Origin: Lentzea albidocapillata
Lineage (GTDB): Bacteria; Actinomycetota; Actinomycetes; Mycobacteriales; Pseudonocardiaceae
NCBI RefSeq assembly: GCF_000719115.1
Contig: NZ_JOEA01000024.1
Location: forward strand, 124,001-188,000
Direction: 5' to 3'
Length of the DNA stretch: 64,000 bases
The translations under genes were made by a program, and so were the position numbers. Positions 8,136 through 16,906 of this stretch are shown here, piece by piece. Below the pieces are notes generated by a model, which made no database searches, was not told the DNA's origin, and saw only the letters and a list, made by a program, of their open reading frames with translations. Each line of letters begins with the position of its first letter. Position 1 is the first letter of the stretch.

Positions 8136-9140
8136 CGGCAGCACGTGCTCCTCGGTGACCATCAGGCCCGTGGTCGCCATCGTGCCGGCCAGGTCGGGGT
8201 CCCAGCTCGCGGTTTCCGGCCTGCTGTTCAGGGTGGGCAGTTCCACTCCCCGCGCGATCAGCGTGGCGACGGCCTCGCGGTAGTCGGCTGCCGACATCCG
8301 CCACGGGGTGCCGCCGGTCCAGGCGAGGACCTCGTTGGCGACACGGATGCCGTCGGGCGTGAAGTCGTGGTGGCACCGGACGGTCCTGCCGTCGAGGTGG
8401 TGCTTCGCCTGCGGCGTAAGGCCGTCCGGGAGCACCACCAACGGGCCGGGCACACCGGCTTCGAGCAGGCGCGGCGACCGGACGACGGTGACCGCCTCCG
8501 CGTCGAGGGTGTCGTTGAGCGTCAGGTAGCCCTGCGAAGTGAGGACGGGACTGCTGTAGGCGTCGGGCAGGACGCCGGCGCGTTCCCAGTCGGTACCGGC
8601 CAGCCGCAGGGCCTTGCCGACGATGCGGGCCAACGGGCGGCCGTCGTCCAAGTCGTTGCCCGCCAAGGCGAACCGCGTGGTCCATCGGCGCGGTTCGGGA
8701 CTGAGCTTCGCGAGGATCGCCGCGGCCTGGTTCGCGATCATGGGCAACGCGGGCTGCGGGATCTTGCCGTACCTGCGGACGTGCTCGATCCACTCGGCGG
8801 CCCACGGACGCGACAGCAGTCCGTGCTCGCGCAACGCGAACTTGAGGACGGCGTCCGCGGTCGTCGACTCCTCCGCCGCCGACATGCCGACTGGCTTGCC
8901 GTGCACCGATTCCAGGACTTCGGGCAGCGAGCTTCCGTGCGCGCGGACGTGTTCGTCCAGGCGTGCCAGCGAGATCTGCCGGCGGGCCGGGTGGGCGATC
9001 GGCTTGCGCAGGAGTTCACCCAGGACGGTGGCGGTCCTCGCGTCCTCGACGCGGAAGCTGAACGCCGACCGGCCGCCGCCCTCCATCGTCTCGCGCGCGA
9101 GACGCCAGAACTCCGCGAGCTCGGGCTGGTCCATGTTCAC
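8124..9140 (-). CDS. jetD: Wadjet type II JetD-like protein (TOPRIM domain degenerate)
   Basis: A 338-residue protein of the TIGR02679 (DUF3323/DUF2399) family, the fourth gene of the JetABCD operon. In Wadjet systems JetD is the TOPRIM nuclease that cleaves circular plasmid DNA after loop extrusion by JetABC. The C-terminal half aligns by eye with the TOPRIM region: VTVVRSPRLLEA (218-229) stands where the family usually has a CENP-type motif with the catalytic Glu, and HHDFTPDGIRVA (257-268) where HGDFDxxG is usual. The catalytic Glu is therefore Arg221 and the second Asp of the DxD is Thr261; Asp259 remains. It may be a dead or altered nuclease. It follows jetC by a 70-bp gap, the only gap in the operon. 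ATG 9140; a second ATG lies two codons inside. Confidence 0.78.
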   Translation of the reverse strand: MNMDQPELAEFWRLARETMEGGGRSAFSFRVEDARTATVLGELLRKPIAHPARRQISLARLDEHVRAHGSSLPEVLESVHGKPVGMSAAEESTTADAVLKFALREHGLLSRPWAAEWIEHVRRYGKIPQPALPMIANQAAAILAKLSPEPRRWTTRFALAGNDLDDGRPLARIVGKALRLAGTDWERAGVLPDAYSSPVLTSQGYLTLNDTLDAEAVTVVRSPRLLEAGVPGPLVVLPDGLTPQAKHHLDGRTVRCHHDFTPDGIRVANEVLAWTGGTPWRMSAADYREAVATLIARGVELPTLNSRPETASWDPDLAGTMATTGLMVTEEHVLPSLL

Positions 9141-9210
9141 GGCACCACCCTAGTTTCCCGATTCGCCGTGCACCGATGCGGTTCTCCCCGCTGGACACCG
9201 AGGTGCCCTT

Positions 9211-12200
9211 CTAGGGATCGACCCGGTCGAGGGCCGCGCCGTCCCACGTGGTCTGCGTGCACGCGACGCCCCGGCCGTTCTTGGGGCGCAGCACGTCGAA
9301 GATGTGCATGCGCGGGATCTTGTCCGACACGCCCCAGCCGCTCGGCCAGGTGATCACCCAGTCCATGTCGAGGTCGACCAGCAGGCCCAGCATGCGCGCG
9401 ATGGTGGGGTCGTCGAGGCGTTCGAAGGCCTCGTCGAGCAGCACCAGGCGCAGCGGATCGAACTCGTCGCTGACCGCGTCGTAGAAGCTCGCGGCGGCCG
9501 CGAACAGCGTCACGTACGAGATCAGGCGGGTCTCGCCGGACGAGAGCTGCCGGAGGCGCCGTTCGCGCGGGCTGCCGTCCGGGCCGGTGTCGGCGACGGT
9601 CACGGTGAACTGGTGCCACGTGCGGTAGTCGAGGGCGCGCGACAGGATCTCGGCGTAGCCGCCGGTGTGCGTGTCGCGCTCGTTCTCGATGCGTTCGGTG
9701 AAGACGCGGCGCAGCGTGGCGTCCTGCTCGGGCGTGCGTTCGCCGAACGGCAGCCGCACCAGCGCAAGCGCTTGCCGCGTCGCGTCGTCGAGGGCACTGG
9801 ACGACTTCCAGGCCAGCTTGACGTGCACGCCCTGGCTGGACCGGGCCTGGCCGAGCACCTCGTTCATGCGCTTGGTCAGGTCCTCGGCGACGGTGATCTG
9901 GTTGCGCAGCCACTCGGCCAGGTCGCGGATCAGGTAGTCGGCGAAGATGCCCTGGTACCGCTCGTCGAGGAACCCGCGCTGCTCGGCCAGCTTCGTGGTG
10001 ACCTGGCGGGCGGCGACGGCGACGGGCTTCGCGCCCTCCTCGCCGGTCACGGTGACCGTGAGCAGGCCCGCGTGTTGTTCGGCGGCGATGTCGTGGCTGC
10101 CGGCCAGTGACGTCTGCAACGCCTGCAGCTTCGCGATCACGGTCGCCTCGGTGCCGCCACGCCGGTCCGGGGTCTCGGCGATGGCCTGGCGCACCAGGGC
10201 TTCCTCGGGTACCTCGGGGAAGGCGGCGGCCAGCAGACCGGGGGCACGGACGGTCGCCCGGAAGTTCCCCGCGGCCCGTTCCAGTGCTTCGGAGGCGTCG
10301 GCGACCTGCGTGGAGTTGTTCTCCAGTAACGCTTCCAGCTTCGCGGCCTGCTCGCGCGCGGTCGTGATGCCCTCGCGTACGCCCTTGAGGTCCGTGCGCA
10401 TCTTCTTGCGCGACCTCTCCAGCTGCGTGAGCTGCTCGCTGATCTCCTTGGCCTCACCGCCGACCGCGTCGGTCAGCTCGGCGAGCGTCCCGGCCTGGGC
10501 CGCGTGGTCGACGCAACGGCTGTCGGCGTCGGCCTCCGCGGTCTGCCGGTCGGCGACGGCCTCGTGGTAGCGGTGCGAGGCGTCGGTGAGGTCGGAGATC
10601 GTGCCCTGGCAACGCCTTTTCACCGCGTCACCGAGCAGGTCCGCGGTCCGCTGGGCCTCCGCAGCCGCGGCCTGTGCCTGGCGCAGCGCCTCGGTGCCGG
10701 ACGACAGGTCGGCGTCGCCCGCCTGCCGGGTCAGCTCGCCCCGTGCCGCTTCGAGCCGGGAGTTGGCGTTCTCCAAGGCTTCCCGCAGCTCGAACGTGCG
10801 CTGCTGGGCCCGTGCGGCCGACTCCTCGGCGGCCTGGACGCGGCTGTGCTTCGCGATCAGCTCGCCGTCGCCGGGGAACGCCGCGAGGTGCGCCTCCCAG
10901 GTGGCGACGTGCTCGTGGGCGCGGGCCAGTTCGTCCTCGGCGGTGCCGAGCCGGTCGCGCAGGTCGGCGAGTTCCTCTTCCAGGGCGGCGATTCGACGGC
11001 CGCGGGCGGCCTCCCGCGCGCCCGCGCCGATGAACTCGGCCTCGGGCTTGGTCCAGCGGCCCGTCAGCACGCCCGTGCGCCAGTCGCCGGTGGTGGTCAT
11101 GTCGTCCAGCGACACCGCTTTGAGCAGGTCGGCGACGAAGGTCTCCGGTACCGGCGAGCCCTCGACGGCCGGCACGAGGTAGTCGGCCAGGGAACGGCCG
11201 TCGACGGCGGGCCTCGGAACGGCCAGGACGTCGCTCAGGTCGGCGTCGGCCGGGGTCACCCAGGCGTCCAGCAGGCCACTCGCCTGCAACGCCGCCTCCA
11301 GCCCGGCCCGTTCGTCGTCGGTCAGCGTCGGCACGAAGTCGACCAGCCGGTAGAAGGGCGCTCCAGCAGCGGAATCACGGTCCGCCGAGGTGTACTGGCC
11401 GGGCACCGGCACGCGCTCGTCGCCCGAACGCAGGCCGACGAGCTCCTCGTCGAGCGTGTCGAGCCTCGCCCGCAGGCCGGCGCGCTGCTGGGTGAACGCG
11501 TGCGCGGCGTCACGAGCCGTCTGCACGAGCGGTGCCGCCCATTCGCGGGCCGTCGTGCTCAGCGTCCTCGCGGCGGCCGGATCGGCGGTCTGCGGCAGCT
11601 TCAGCGCCTCGGCAGGGCGTTCGTCGAGCAACGGGCCGCTCGACGTCCACACCTCGACCTGCTCCAGCCAGGCCTGCACGACCTCGGCCAGCTCCTGCAT
11701 CTCCTGGTTGCGCAACGAGGTTGCGTCGGTCGCGCCGAGCTGGGCGTCGCGGGCCTTCTGCCGCAACGACTCCACCTCGCGCTGCTGCGAGTCGAGGGCC
11801 AGTGCCTGCTCGTGCAGGGCCAGGGCGAGAGCACCCCGCTGGCGCGCAAGGGAAGCGATGCCCGAGGTCTGGTCGATCACCGACGTCAGCGCGGCCAGCA
11901 CGTCCTCGGTCGCGGCGGCCGGGGGCACGCGGCGTTCGATCGGCAGCGGCCCGGCCTCGGGGTCGGGCTTGGCCCGCACCGAAGCCGTGGTCACGGTGGC
12001 CTCGGCGGCCGGGACCTGCGGCACGTCCGGCGCGAGGTCCGGGTCCATGCCCGCGAGGCGCAGGTTCTCGCGCAACGGCTCGCTCAGCGCGTCGGCGGCC
12101 TGGAGGTCCTCCGCGAGGCGTCGCAGCAGGCGCAGCACGTTGTCGACGGCCGCCTCCTCCTGGGCGCGCTGGCGGTGGGCCGTCTCGAGGGCGGCGACGG

Positions 12201-13239
12201 CGGACGAACGCTTCTCCGCCACCAGGTTCTCGCGCGTCTTGAGGTCCTGCAGGTCGCGGAACGCCGGCAGCTCCTTCAGCGCCGCGATGGTCTCCTCGGC
12301 CTGCTGCTCGCCGGTCTCCATGTCGGTCAGCGCCTGCTCGGCCGCCGCCCGCTCCATCCGCGTGAGGTCCAGCTCCTGCGTGAGCTTCGACTGCTCACGC
12401 TGCAGCTTCGCCACCGACTTCTCGGCGGCCTCCAGCCGTTCGGCCGCGGACCGCAGCCCGCCGAACGCGTAGTCGCTGTAGGTCTTCAGGAACGTGCCGA
12501 GCGCACTGTCCGCAGAGGACAGTCGCACGATGTTCTCGCGAATCGACTCCAGGTCGTCGAACGACGTCGCGAGCTGCTCGACCATCACCTGGTCCAGCGG
12601 CGGCAGGGCGTCGCTCAGGATCTGTTCGAGCTGGCCCTCCAGCACCTTCAGGCCGACGTCCGGGTTGCGCAGCGTCCGCTGCAGGTGCAGCAGGTCGCCG
12701 TACCGCGCCGCCGGCACGCCGTAGACGGTCTCGGCGATCTTCGCCCGGAACGCCGGCTCCTCGAACATGCAGTCCGCGCCGATGAGATCCCGCAGCTGCG
12801 CCGGGCCGTGCGGCACGCGCTCGGCGCCCGCGAGCTGCAGTTCCGTGCCGACGCGCATCGGCGTGACGAAGCGCCACGAGTCCGTGATCGCCTGCGAGGT
12901 CTTCGACGCCTTCACGCCCAGGCCGCACGTCAGGTACTCGTTGCCGCTGTGGTCGGCCGCCTCGCGGATCAGCTCGACCCACGTGTAGCCGATGCGGTTC
13001 GGTCCGCCGTCGTAGTCGTCCAGCATGAGGCGCCGGAGGCTGACGGTGTCGAAGCCCTTGGAGCCGACCTGGCGCAGGTCGCCGTCCAGGCACAGCGGGA
13101 GCAGCAGCTCCAGCGTGCGGGACTTGCCGGACCCGTTGGTGCCCTGGAAGATCGCGCGGCCACCGGAGAAGTCGAACGTCTGCTCGGTGTACTGCCAGAT
13201 GTTGACCACGCCGCCGCGGTGCAGCCGCCACCTGCTCAT
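9211..13239 (-). CDS. jetC: Wadjet type II JetC, SMC/MukB-like ATPase
   Basis: A 1342-residue SMC-like ATPase of the TIGR02680 family. Walker A is GTNGSGKS at residues 33-40, the ABC signature is QLSSGETR near 1230, and Walker B is LVLLDEAFERLDD near 1265-1275, so all ATPase elements look intact. Between them lie two long heptad-rich arms, roughly 250-350 and 740-960, with many Glu/Arg/Ala/Gln residues and no long globular hinge visible by eye. In Wadjet the JetABC complex is an SMC motor that recognises small circular DNA. The start overlaps the jetB stop by ATGA. The length is the usual one for the family. Confidence 0.93.
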   Translation of the reverse strand: MSRWRLHRGGVVNIWQYTEQTFDFSGGRAIFQGTNGSGKSRTLELLLPLCLDGDLRQVGSKGFDTVSLRRLMLDDYDGGPNRIGYTWVELIREAADHSGNEYLTCGLGVKASKTSQAITDSWRFVTPMRVGTELQLAGAERVPHGPAQLRDLIGADCMFEEPAFRAKIAETVYGVPAARYGDLLHLQRTLRNPDVGLKVLEGQLEQILSDALPPLDQVMVEQLATSFDDLESIRENIVRLSSADSALGTFLKTYSDYAFGGLRSAAERLEAAEKSVAKLQREQSKLTQELDLTRMERAAAEQALTDMETGEQQAEETIAALKELPAFRDLQDLKTRENLVAEKRSSAVAALETAHRQRAQEEAAVDNVLRLLRRLAEDLQAADALSEPLRENLRLAGMDPDLAPDVPQVPAAEATVTTASVRAKPDPEAGPLPIERRVPPAAATEDVLAALTSVIDQTSGIASLARQRGALALALHEQALALDSQQREVESLRQKARDAQLGATDATSLRNQEMQELAEVVQAWLEQVEVWTSSGPLLDERPAEALKLPQTADPAAARTLSTTAREWAAPLVQTARDAAHAFTQQRAGLRARLDTLDEELVGLRSGDERVPVPGQYTSADRDSAAGAPFYRLVDFVPTLTDDERAGLEAALQASGLLDAWVTPADADLSDVLAVPRPAVDGRSLADYLVPAVEGSPVPETFVADLLKAVSLDDMTTTGDWRTGVLTGRWTKPEAEFIGAGAREAARGRRIAALEEELADLRDRLGTAEDELARAHEHVATWEAHLAAFPGDGELIAKHSRVQAAEESAARAQQRTFELREALENANSRLEAARGELTRQAGDADLSSGTEALRQAQAAAAEAQRTADLLGDAVKRRCQGTISDLTDASHRYHEAVADRQTAEADADSRCVDHAAQAGTLAELTDAVGGEAKEISEQLTQLERSRKKMRTDLKGVREGITTAREQAAKLEALLENNSTQVADASEALERAAGNFRATVRAPGLLAAAFPEVPEEALVRQAIAETPDRRGGTEATVIAKLQALQTSLAGSHDIAAEQHAGLLTVTVTGEEGAKPVAVAARQVTTKLAEQRGFLDERYQGIFADYLIRDLAEWLRNQITVAEDLTKRMNEVLGQARSSQGVHVKLAWKSSSALDDATRQALALVRLPFGERTPEQDATLRRVFTERIENERDTHTGGYAEILSRALDYRTWHQFTVTVADTGPDGSPRERRLRQLSSGETRLISYVTLFAAAASFYDAVSDEFDPLRLVLLDEAFERLDDPTIARMLGLLVDLDMDWVITWPSGWGVSDKIPRMHIFDVLRPKNGRGVACTQTTWDGAALDRVDP

Positions 13240-14432
13240 GAAACGTTCTCCTCGTCGAACAGGGACCAGCTCGGTACTTCGGGCACCACAACGGGTTCCG
13301 GTTGTTGTTCTCGTTCCGGGTCACCGTCGGGGGACGGCAGCCAGCGGTGCGCGGCCGCGCTGATCGACCACGCGCCATTCTCTTCCTGGGCGGCCAGACC
13401 CATGCGGCGCAACAGCTCCGTCACCTCGGCGACCAGCCGGTCGAGGTCGTCGGTGAACTGCTTCGACCACGCCGCGGGATAGTCCTCCACCAGGCCGGCG
13501 CAGACCTCGCGGAGGCGTTCGGCGGTGACGACGTGCCGTGCGGGCGCGTCCTCCTCCTCGCCGTCGAGCAGGTCGGGCAGGGCCAGCAGCGTGATGCGCG
13601 CGACCGTCGAGACGCCGGGGAACGACAGGTCGGTCAGGAAGTCCTCGGGGTCGGCGGCGAGCACGCCCTCGACCCGGCACTCGGTGTGCAGGCCGAAAGC
13701 CTGCTCCAGCAACGCGGTCTCCTTGCGCTGGTTGCGGCGCAGCCACTCCGCCTGCTCGGCCGGCAGGTCCGCGTAGAGCACCAGCGGTGTCTCGACCAGC
13801 TTGCGCCGCACCGCGTGTTCGATGCCGCGCGGACCGGGACGCGCCGCCAGTTCGACGAGGTGGGCCGGGCTCTGGGCCTCGCCGACCGGACCCGTCACGA
13901 GCTGGCCAAGCAGGTCGGTGTCGATCGTGATCAACGCTTCCTGGGACAGCACGTCCTGCGCGACCGAACCCTCGGTCTCGTGCAGCACGCCGAGAGACAC
14001 GAGGTGGCGCAGGGCCGCGGTGAGCGCACGCCGTTCGGTGACGTCGTCCGGTGCGTCGATGCCCGCTTCCACTGCGGCGGAACGGATGTCGGCGACCAGG
14101 CGGGACAGCAGCGTCTGCCGGCCGATGCCGGTGAGCACGGCGAGCGTCAGCGCCAGGTAGGCGTACCCGCGCGGGGACATGCTGAGCACGCCACGCGTGT
14201 CGTCGTTGCCGGGGCCGGACTTGTACAGGCGCGCGAACCGGCGTTCCACGACCAGCCGGTAGCCCAGCAGCCCCGCGAACAGGTCCTGGAGGGTCGAGCG
14301 GTGCCGGTAGACGAGGCTGAGCAGCTCGCCGTCCGGGCCGTCGGTGCGCAGCAAAGGCCTGCGCAGCAACGTTCGCGCGCACCGCACCACGTTGGCGGCG
14401 TCGATGTCGGAGAGGTTGTCCAAGTGGTTCAT
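13236..14432 (-). CDS. jetB: Wadjet type II JetB (MukE-like, DUF2398)
   Basis: A 398-residue protein of the TIGR02678/DUF2398 family, the kite-type subunit corresponding to MukE. I place the start at the ATG overlapping the jetA stop (ATGA, 14429-14432), giving MNHLDNLSDIDAANVVRCAR; a longer open frame upstream is only read-through inside jetA. Alternating helical segments with winged-helix character are suggested by LGVLHETEG and LRRMGLAAQEENGAWSIS. The C-terminal 30 residues are acidic and proline-rich and end WSLFDEENVS. It is coupled to jetC by another ATGA overlap, so the stoichiometry of the three SMC-complex subunits is probably set by translational coupling. Confidence 0.88.
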   Translation of the reverse strand: MNHLDNLSDIDAANVVRCARTLLRRPLLRTDGPDGELLSLVYRHRSTLQDLFAGLLGYRLVVERRFARLYKSGPGNDDTRGVLSMSPRGYAYLALTLAVLTGIGRQTLLSRLVADIRSAAVEAGIDAPDDVTERRALTAALRHLVSLGVLHETEGSVAQDVLSQEALITIDTDLLGQLVTGPVGEAQSPAHLVELAARPGPRGIEHAVRRKLVETPLVLYADLPAEQAEWLRRNQRKETALLEQAFGLHTECRVEGVLAADPEDFLTDLSFPGVSTVARITLLALPDLLDGEEEDAPARHVVTAERLREVCAGLVEDYPAAWSKQFTDDLDRLVAEVTELLRRMGLAAQEENGAWSISAAAHRWLPSPDGDPEREQQPEPVVVPEVPSWSLFDEENVS

Positions 14433-15901
14433 CGCTTCAACGCCACCGTCGCGTCGTGCAGGGTGAGCGTCCCGGCGGCCGACCTGATCCGGGTCGTCGT
14501 GCCGCGGGCGATCTCCAGTTCGAGGCCGCGCACGGGGTCGCTGGCCGAGCCGCTGTCGTTCGGAGAGTCGCGCTGGGCCATCGCGAGCGTCAACAGCTCG
14601 CAGAAGACCTCCAACGCGCCGTGCGTGAGCGTCGTGTTCTCCAGGTTTCCGGCGGCCTTGGTGAGCTCCGCGACGTGCCTCGCGCGGATCTCGTCCGCCT
14701 CGCGTGCCTCCGCCAGCAGCGACTGCTCGGTCATCGGGTCGTCGAGGATCCTGGACGGCCTGCCGCGCCCGCCCCGGTCGCCTCGGGTCCTGACACTCAC
14801 GGTGACGTCGCAGACCGGGCCGTCGCGCCACGGCGTCCGTTCGTTGTCCGAGTCGTGCTCGGGCGCGGGGGAGAGGTGGCGGGAGCTGTAGAGACCGAAC
14901 GCGGAGGCGTAGATCTCGTGGGCTTCCTCCCTCGTCGAGGTGTCGAACCACTTCGCGAGCTTGAGCAGCTCGGCGCGGCGTCCCGGGAGGAGCCCGCCGC
15001 CGGACGTCGCGCGCTTCACGCTGGCCAGGAGGCTGCCGATGGCGCGGGCCGTGGCTTCGCGCAGAGCCGTGACCTGGCTCGGGCGGCCTGGCCGGTCGAC
15101 GAACCAGTCCGTCAGCTCCTGCCAGTCCTCCGGCGTGCGGCCGCGGGCGCGTTCGACGTTGTGGCCGAGGTCGGTGCCGAGGAGCCGCAGGAGTTCGGTG
15201 CGGGCCTTCGTGAGCCCGGCCAGGGCCTCCGCGATCGGAGGCGTGTACTTCAGGACGTCCTCGACGACCCGCTGGATGTACTCGACCAGCAGGTTCCGGA
15301 AGCCCGCGATCTCCTCGGGCGCCAGATGGTTCCTTGTGACGACCTGGCCGAGGTAGGCGTAGAAGTCGCGGACCGTCGCGGCGAGTTCGGCGTGCTGCAG
15401 GAACAGCGTCGTGACGCGTTCGGCCAGCAGTTCCTTGGTCCTGTCGCCCTCGTTGAGCAGGGCGACGGACAGCGATCCGCCCAGTTCGTTGAGGCCGCGT
15501 TCGATCGCGGGGAGCAGTTCGCGGGAGACCTCGCGGGCGCCCTCCGGGACCCGCAGCAGCTCGTCGACGTCGCGCTGGACGCGGACGGCCAGCTTGGACA
15601 CCTGGTAGCGCACGCTGCCGTGCTGGAACTCGGCGATGCTGGCCGCGACGACCTCACGCCGGCCCTGGACCAGGTTGCCCCACTCGACCAGCTGCTTGAG
15701 GCGGTTGATGACGTTCTCGATGCGGCTCTCGCCCTGCTCGACGCGGCCCTCGCGCTCCTGCCCGGCCAGCGCGCCCGCGACCTCGCCCGCGCTCAGGTCC
15801 GCCAGCAGCGTGGAGGTGAACAGCCGCATGATCGCCAGGTACGTGCGCTGGTGATCGCGCGCGTCCAGATAGGCGTACAGCTTCAGCCGCTTGTGCTCCA
15901 C
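14429..15901 (-). CDS. jetA: Wadjet type II JetA (MukF-like kleisin, DUF2397)
   Basis: A 490-residue protein of the TIGR02677/DUF2397 family and first gene of the Wadjet operon; JetA is the kleisin that bridges the JetC heads and binds JetB. It starts with GTG (MEHKRLKLYAYL). The N-terminal winged-helix-like part, with AIMRLFTSTLLADLSAGEVA, is followed by a long helical middle (about 120-340). The C-terminal region near residues 360-385 is rich in Arg and Gly and probably flexible. The gene is divergent from cobD, with 72 bp between starts, so the operon promoter must lie in that gap or inside the start of cobD. Gene order A-B-C-D and sizes fit type II Wadjet. Confidence 0.88.
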   Translation of the reverse strand: MEHKRLKLYAYLDARDHQRTYLAIMRLFTSTLLADLSAGEVAGALAGQEREGRVEQGESRIENVINRLKQLVEWGNLVQGRREVVAASIAEFQHGSVRYQVSKLAVRVQRDVDELLRVPEGAREVSRELLPAIERGLNELGGSLSVALLNEGDRTKELLAERVTTLFLQHAELAATVRDFYAYLGQVVTRNHLAPEEIAGFRNLLVEYIQRVVEDVLKYTPPIAEALAGLTKARTELLRLLGTDLGHNVERARGRTPEDWQELTDWFVDRPGRPSQVTALREATARAIGSLLASVKRATSGGGLLPGRRAELLKLAKWFDTSTREEAHEIYASAFGLYSSRHLSPAPEHDSDNERTPWRDGPVCDVTVSVRTRGDRGGRGRPSRILDDPMTEQSLLAEAREADEIRARHVAELTKAAGNLENTTLTHGALEVFCELLTLAMAQRDSPNDSGSASDPVRGLELEIARGTTTRIRSAAGTLTLHDATVALKR

Positions 15902-15973
15902 GACCGGCCACCCTAATGCGCGCGCCCGTCCGACGCGGCGCTACCGTGCCTTCGACGAGCTGGGGAGGATGCC

Positions 15974-16906
15974 GTGGGTGCGGGGCGCGCGTTGGGGTTG
16001 TTGCTGGGCGTGGCCGCGGACGCGGTGTTCGGTGATCCACGCCGATTTCACCCGGTAGCGGCATTCGGTTCGTCCGCCGCGGCCCTCGAGAAGCGGCTGT
16101 ACGCCGACTCGCAGGCCGCCGGAGCCGTCTATTCCGCCGTGCTGGTCGGCGGCACCGTGGCTCTGGGAGTGGCGGTGGACCGGGCCTCGCGCAAGCACTG
16201 GCTGCTGCAGACGGCGACCACCGCTCTGGCGACCTGGACGGTGCTCGGCGGCAACTCGCTGGCCACCGAGGGCACGTCGATGGGCCGGGAGCTGGCCGAC
16301 GGAGACCTCGACGCGGCCCGGACGAGGCTGCCGAGCCTGTGCGGCCGTGACGCGGCCAGGCTGGACACCACGGGCCTGGCACGCGCGACCGTGGAGTCCG
16401 TGGCCGAGAACACCTCGGACGCCGTCGTGGCGCCGCTGTTCTGGGGCGCGGTCGCCGGCGTGCCCGGCCTGCTGGGCTACCGGGCGGCCAACACCCTGGA
16501 CGCGATGGTCGGCCACAGGTCCCCGCGCTACCTGCGGTTCGGCTGGGCATCGGCCCGCCTGGACGACCTGCTGAACCTGGTGCCGTCACGCCTCGCGGCC
16601 CTGCTGACGGTCGGCGGCGCACCCGTCGTCGGCGGCTCGGCCTCGCAGGCACTGGAGACCTGGCGCCGTGACGCGTCAGCGCACCCGTCGCCCAACGCGG
16701 GCCAGGTGGAGGCGGCCTTCGCGGGCGCCCTGGAGATCAGGCTGGGCGGCCGCACCGTCTACTCGCACGGCGTGGAAGAGCGCCCGGTCCTCGGCCACGG
16801 CCGCAGCCCGGACTCAGGTCACGTGACGCGTGCGGTGGAGCTGTCCAGGGTCGTGGGCTTCGGCGCCGGCTTCGTCAGCGCCGTCATCGCCCTCTTCCGC
16901 AAGTAG
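15974..16906 (+). CDS. cobD: adenosylcobinamide-phosphate synthase
   Basis: A 310-residue CobD/CbiB family membrane protein, which attaches the aminopropanol (phosphate) arm to cobyric acid late in cobalamin biosynthesis. Visible family blocks are the N-terminal GDPRRFHPVAAFG and SVAENTSDAVVAPLFWG, then YRAANTLDAMVGHRSPRYLRFGW; these carry the conserved acidic and aromatic residues of the family. Four or five hydrophobic segments are present. GTG start at 15974 with GGGGAGGA directly upstream. This gene begins a block matching the order of M. tuberculosis Rv2236c-Rv2228c. Its last 93 bp overlap the 3' end of the convergent SURF1 gene. Confidence 0.93.
   Translation: MGAGRALGLLLGVAADAVFGDPRRFHPVAAFGSSAAALEKRLYADSQAAGAVYSAVLVGGTVALGVAVDRASRKHWLLQTATTALATWTVLGGNSLATEGTSMGRELADGDLDAARTRLPSLCGRDAARLDTTGLARATVESVAENTSDAVVAPLFWGAVAGVPGLLGYRAANTLDAMVGHRSPRYLRFGWASARLDDLLNLVPSRLAALLTVGGAPVVGGSASQALETWRRDASAHPSPNAGQVEAAFAGALEIRLGGRTVYSHGVEERPVLGHGRSPDSGHVTRAVELSRVVGFGAGFVSAVIALFRK

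Noticed and set aside
10504..13482. A 992-codon open frame on the plus strand opposite jetC
   Set aside because: It is the antisense shadow of a high-GC gene: composition is dominated by Arg, Gly, Val and Leu with no domain pattern, while the minus-strand frame is a recognisable SMC-like ATPase.
15901..15974. Possible cobalamin riboswitch upstream of cobD
   Set aside because: The gap is only 72 bp and holds no B12-box-like sequence; it is too short for the known aptamer.
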